Under the pieces are notes generated by a model. The model was not told the DNA's origin and ran no database searches. It worked only from the letters and a program-made list of their open reading frames with translations. This document shows, in pieces, positions 4,331-6,699 of a stretch of 6,699 bases of DNA. This stretch comes from JAKEHA01 sp964560355 (lineage in GTDB: Bacteria; Krumholzibacteriota; Krumholzibacteriia; WVZY01; JAKEHA01). Position 1 is the stretch's first letter. Every line of letters begins with the position of its first letter. The stretch spans positions 1 through 6,699 of the forward strand of contig CAZLLI010000126.1 in NCBI GenBank assembly GCA_964560355.1, given 5' to 3'. The translations under genes were made by a program, and so were the position numbers.

Positions 4331-6699
4331 TTACGACCGCAACGTGACGCCGAGCTCGGACTCCAGCTTGGAAACGAGCTTGGCGATGAGCGCGTCGACG
4401 TCGGCGTCGGTCAGCGTCGCTTGGTGCGATCGAAACGCGAGCCGCACGCCGTACGCGGTGGTTCCTTCTCCGAGGTTGCCGCCGCGATACACGTCGAACA
4501 CCTGCGCGGATTCTAGCAACCGCCCGCCGACTTTGACCACATGTTTTTCGATCTGCGCCCACGCGATCCCCGACGGCGCCACCAACGAGAGGTCGCGGCG
4601 CGAGGCGGGAAACTCGGAGTAGGGCTTGAACGACGGCGTCGCGGCGGCGTGGTCGAACAGCGCGGAGGCGTCGACCACCGCGTACCACACCGGCTGGGCG
4701 AGGTCGAGGTCGCGCGCCGCGCGCGCGGGCACGATACCGCCTTCGACCACGGCGCGCCGACGGTCCGCGTAGCGGAACCCGCCGTGCGAGGGCTCGAATT
4801 CGTACGAAAGATCGGCGAACGACTCCGGCGCGTGGGTCGCGAGCAGTGCTTCGACTTCGCCCTTGAGCTCGAAGAAGTCGACCGGCACCGGTGCTGCGCG
4901 CCAGAACGCGGTGCCCGCCGGGCGCGTGCGCACGATGAGCACGTGCGTGGGCTCGTCGGGGAGCGCGGACGTCTCGCTCGAGGGGACGAAGACACGCCCT
5001 ACCGCGAACAGGTACAGCTCCTTGCGCCCGCGCGCGAGGTTGTGCGCGACCACGTCGAGCGCGCCCGGCAAGAGGTGCGTGCGCATCTGGGCGTGGTTCG
5101 ACGAGAGCGGATTCTTGACCATGATGGCGCGGCTGCGCGGGTCGCTGTCGGCCCACGCGAACCAGCGCTGCTCGCGCCCGTCGCTGAAGGACGTGGTCAG
5201 GATCTCGGTGTGGCCGCGCGCCACCAGGTGTTCGGAGACGCGGTCGACGAAGCGGTCGAAGCGATCCGGCACCGACGGCACCGTGGTGCGATACTTCCAC
5301 CCTTTTCCGATATTGTCGTAGCCGTACACACGCGCGACTTCTTCCACCAAGTCCGCTTCCTGGTCGACGTCCCACCGGAACGACGGCACCGTCACGGTGA
5401 CCAAGTCGGCGTCGGAGCCGACGAGCGTGAACTCGAGGCGCCCGAGGATCTCCGCGATCGCGTCGGTCGAGAGGTTCTCCCCCAACAAGCGCCGCACGGT
5501 CGAGCGCCGCAGCGACAACGAGCGCGGCTGGCGCGGCGCCGGGAACGTGTCGACCACCTTGCCCGCGTGCCCGCCCGCGACCTCGATGATGAGCGCGGTC
5601 GCGCGATCCGACGCGCGCCGGCACGCTTCGCGGTCACTCCCCCGTTCGAAGCGGTACGACGCGTCGGTGCTGATGTTGAGCGCGCGGCGCGTGCGCCGCA
5701 CGGTCTTGGGGTCGAAGGCGGCCGATTCGAGCAGCACGTCGGCGGTGGTCTCGGTGATGCGGGTGGCGTTGCCGCCGATCACGCCCGCGACCCCGACCGC
5801 TTCGTCGCGCGCGGTAATGATGAGGTGGGTGTCGTCCAACTCGTACGACGCGCCGTCGAGCGCGTCGATGCGCTCGCCGCGGCGCGCGCGGCGGACCCCC
5901 ATGTGCGCGGACGGGAGCGCCTTGGCGTCGTAGCCGTGCATGGGCTGTCCCATCTCCATCATCACGTAGTTGGTGACGTCGACGATGTTGTTGACGCTGT
6001 GCACGCCCACGCGCTCGAGCGCGTTCTTGAGCCACGCGGGCGACGGGCCCACGGTGACGCCGTGGATCATGCGCGCGACGAAGCGATAGCACTCGGACGG
6101 GTCGGCGATGGCGACTTCGACGTCGGTGTCGTCGGGCGATTGCGGCGGCGCGACCGCTTCGGGCAGGCGCAGCGACGTGCGATAGAGCGCTGCGATCTCG
6201 CGCGCCACGCCCACGTGCGAGAGCTGGTCGGGGCGGTTCGGCGTGACTTCCAGTTCGAGCACGGCGTCGGTCTTGCCCAGCACATCGGCGAGAGCCACAC
6301 CCAGGGGCGCGTCGGGGTCGAGCACGAGGATGCCGCCGCTCTCGGTACCCAGTCCAAGCTCGACCTCGGAGCAAATCATCCCGTTCGACACCACGCCGCG
6401 AATCTTGCTCTTGCGCAGCTTGACGCCGTTGGGGAGCTTGGCCCCGACGAGCGCCACCGCGACGCGCTGCCCCGCCGCCACGTTGGGCGCGCCGCATACG
6501 ATCTCGAGGGGGTCGCCTTGTCCCACGTCGACGCGGCACACGCGCAAACGGTCGGCTTCCGGGTGCGGCTTGGCTTCCAGCACCTGCCCGACGACGACCA
6601 AGCGTTCGGTGAGTCCGGAACTCGTGAGGCGCTCGACCTTGATGCCGTGCATGGTGAGGTCGTGCGCGAGCGCGACGGCGTCGACTTGAATGTCGACGT
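4331..6699 (-). CDS. pheT: Phenylalanyl-tRNA synthetase beta subunit, 5' partial
   Basis: PheT, with PheS, forms the tetramer that charges tRNA-Phe; the beta subunit binds tRNA and edits mischarged Tyr-tRNA. The frame stays open to the window end. The 15 codons before the first in-window Met (6652-6650) read VDIQVDAVALAHDLT, the normal family N-terminal region, so the true start lies a few codons beyond base 6699. Counting from that Met: the tRNA-binding OB fold has HPEADRLRVCRVDVGQ at 30-45 and ICSEVELGL at 93-101; the editing region (B3/B4) has IVDVTNYVMMEMGQPMHGYD at 223-242; the ASYRFERGSD stretch lies at 331-340; B5 ends with DLVEEVARVYGYDNI at 434-448; the catalytic-like core has VKNPLSSNHAQMRTHLLPG at 512-530; and the C-terminal anticodon-binding ferredoxin-like domain runs from about 676 (KPYSEFPASRRDLSLV) to the end. 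The total of about 800 residues is typical. pheS is expected upstream, outside the window. Confidence 0.98.
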   Translation of the reverse strand, partial: VDIQVDAVALAHDLTMHGIKVERLTSSGLTERLVVVGQVLEAKPHPEADRLRVCRVDVGQGDPLEIVCGAPNVAAGQRVAVALVGAKLPNGVKLRKSKIRGVVSNGMICSEVELGLGTESGGILVLDPDAPLGVALADVLGKTDAVLELEVTPNRPDQLSHVGVAREIAALYRTSLRLPEAVAPPQSPDDTDVEVAIADPSECYRFVARMIHGVTVGPSPAWLKNALERVGVHSVNNIVDVTNYVMMEMGQPMHGYDAKALPSAHMGVRRARRGERIDALDGASYELDDTHLIITARDEAVGVAGVIGGNATRITETTADVLLESAAFDPKTVRRTRRALNISTDASYRFERGSDREACRRASDRATALIIEVAGGHAGKVVDTFPAPRQPRSLSLRRSTVRRLLGENLSTDAIAEILGRLEFTLVGSDADLVTVTVPSFRWDVDQEADLVEEVARVYGYDNIGKGWKYRTTVPSVPDRFDRFVDRVSEHLVARGHTEILTTSFSDGREQRWFAWADSDPRSRAIMVKNPLSSNHAQMRTHLLPGALDVVAHNLARGRKELYLFAVGRVFVPSSETSALPDEPTHVLIVRTRPAGTAFWRAAPVPVDFFELKGEVEALLATHAPESFADLSYEFEPSHGGFRYADRRRAVVEGGIVPARAARDLDLAQPVWYAVVDASALFDHAAATPSFKPYSEFPASRRDLSLVAPSGIAWAQIEKHVVKVGGRLLESAQVFDVYRGGNLGEGTTAYGVRLAFRSHQATLTDADVDALIAKLVSKLESELGVTLRS

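Noticed and set aside
4098..5624. A 508-codon minus-strand frame overlapping pheT and the ZapB-like gene.
   Set aside because: It is on the same strand but in a different frame from pheT and is very rich in Arg and Ala. The pheT frame carries all the known domains.
1..6699. Frequent GTCGAC and CGCGCG words across the window, considered as signal or repeat sequences.
   Set aside because: They follow from common Val-Asp, Arg and Ala codons in GC-rich genes and show no regular spacing or preference for intergenic DNA.

Overview
The window is an ordinary but densely packed housekeeping block from a high-GC bacterium. Every gene I can support lies on the minus strand, so transcription runs from base 6699 towards base 1. 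G and C dominate third codon positions, which makes long open frames opposite the genes meaningless. ZapA, a ZapB-like coiled coil, 6S RNA and an IspA-type prenyl synthase point to a bacterium, probably a diderm. The order zapA, 6S RNA, ymdB, xseA, xseB, ispA recalls deltaproteobacterial or Myxococcota chromosomes from memory, but a high-GC candidate phylum fits equally well. I do not name a species.

In reading order: pheT (phenylalanyl-tRNA synthetase beta, 5' end outside the window) at 6699-4331; a 94-residue ZapB-like coiled-coil gene at 4308-4024; zapA at 4024-3728; a 294-base non-coding gap at 3727-3434; ymdB at 3433-2654; folD at 2653-1778; xseA at 1781-555; xseB at 558-286; and the first 94 codons of a prenyl diphosphate synthase (ispA-like) at 284-1. 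Genes on each side of the gap touch or overlap by 1-4 bases, or sit 1-22 bases apart, as expected for operons with translational coupling.

The gap is not empty. It is visibly richer in A and T than the genes, and bases 3663-3481 fold by eye into a 183-nt rod with a 12-bp closing stem, further paired segments, a central open region and an apical UUCG hairpin. Shape, length and position after zapA make it a strong 6S RNA (ssrS) candidate. A separate GC-rich hairpin lies between zapA and this RNA, and a short inverted repeat lies just before ymdB.

Functionally the block mixes translation (PheT), division-ring assembly (ZapA and ZapB-like), global transcription control (6S RNA), signalling or RNA-related phosphoesterase activity (YmdB), one-carbon folate metabolism (FolD), DNA repair (exonuclease VII) and isoprenoid synthesis (IspA-like). 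I see no mobile element, CRISPR array, toxin-antitoxin pair or defence cassette, and no clearly undescribed system. The most interesting parts are the 6S RNA candidate with a duplicated element in its 5' arm, the small coiled-coil partner of ZapA, and the hairpins at gene junctions.
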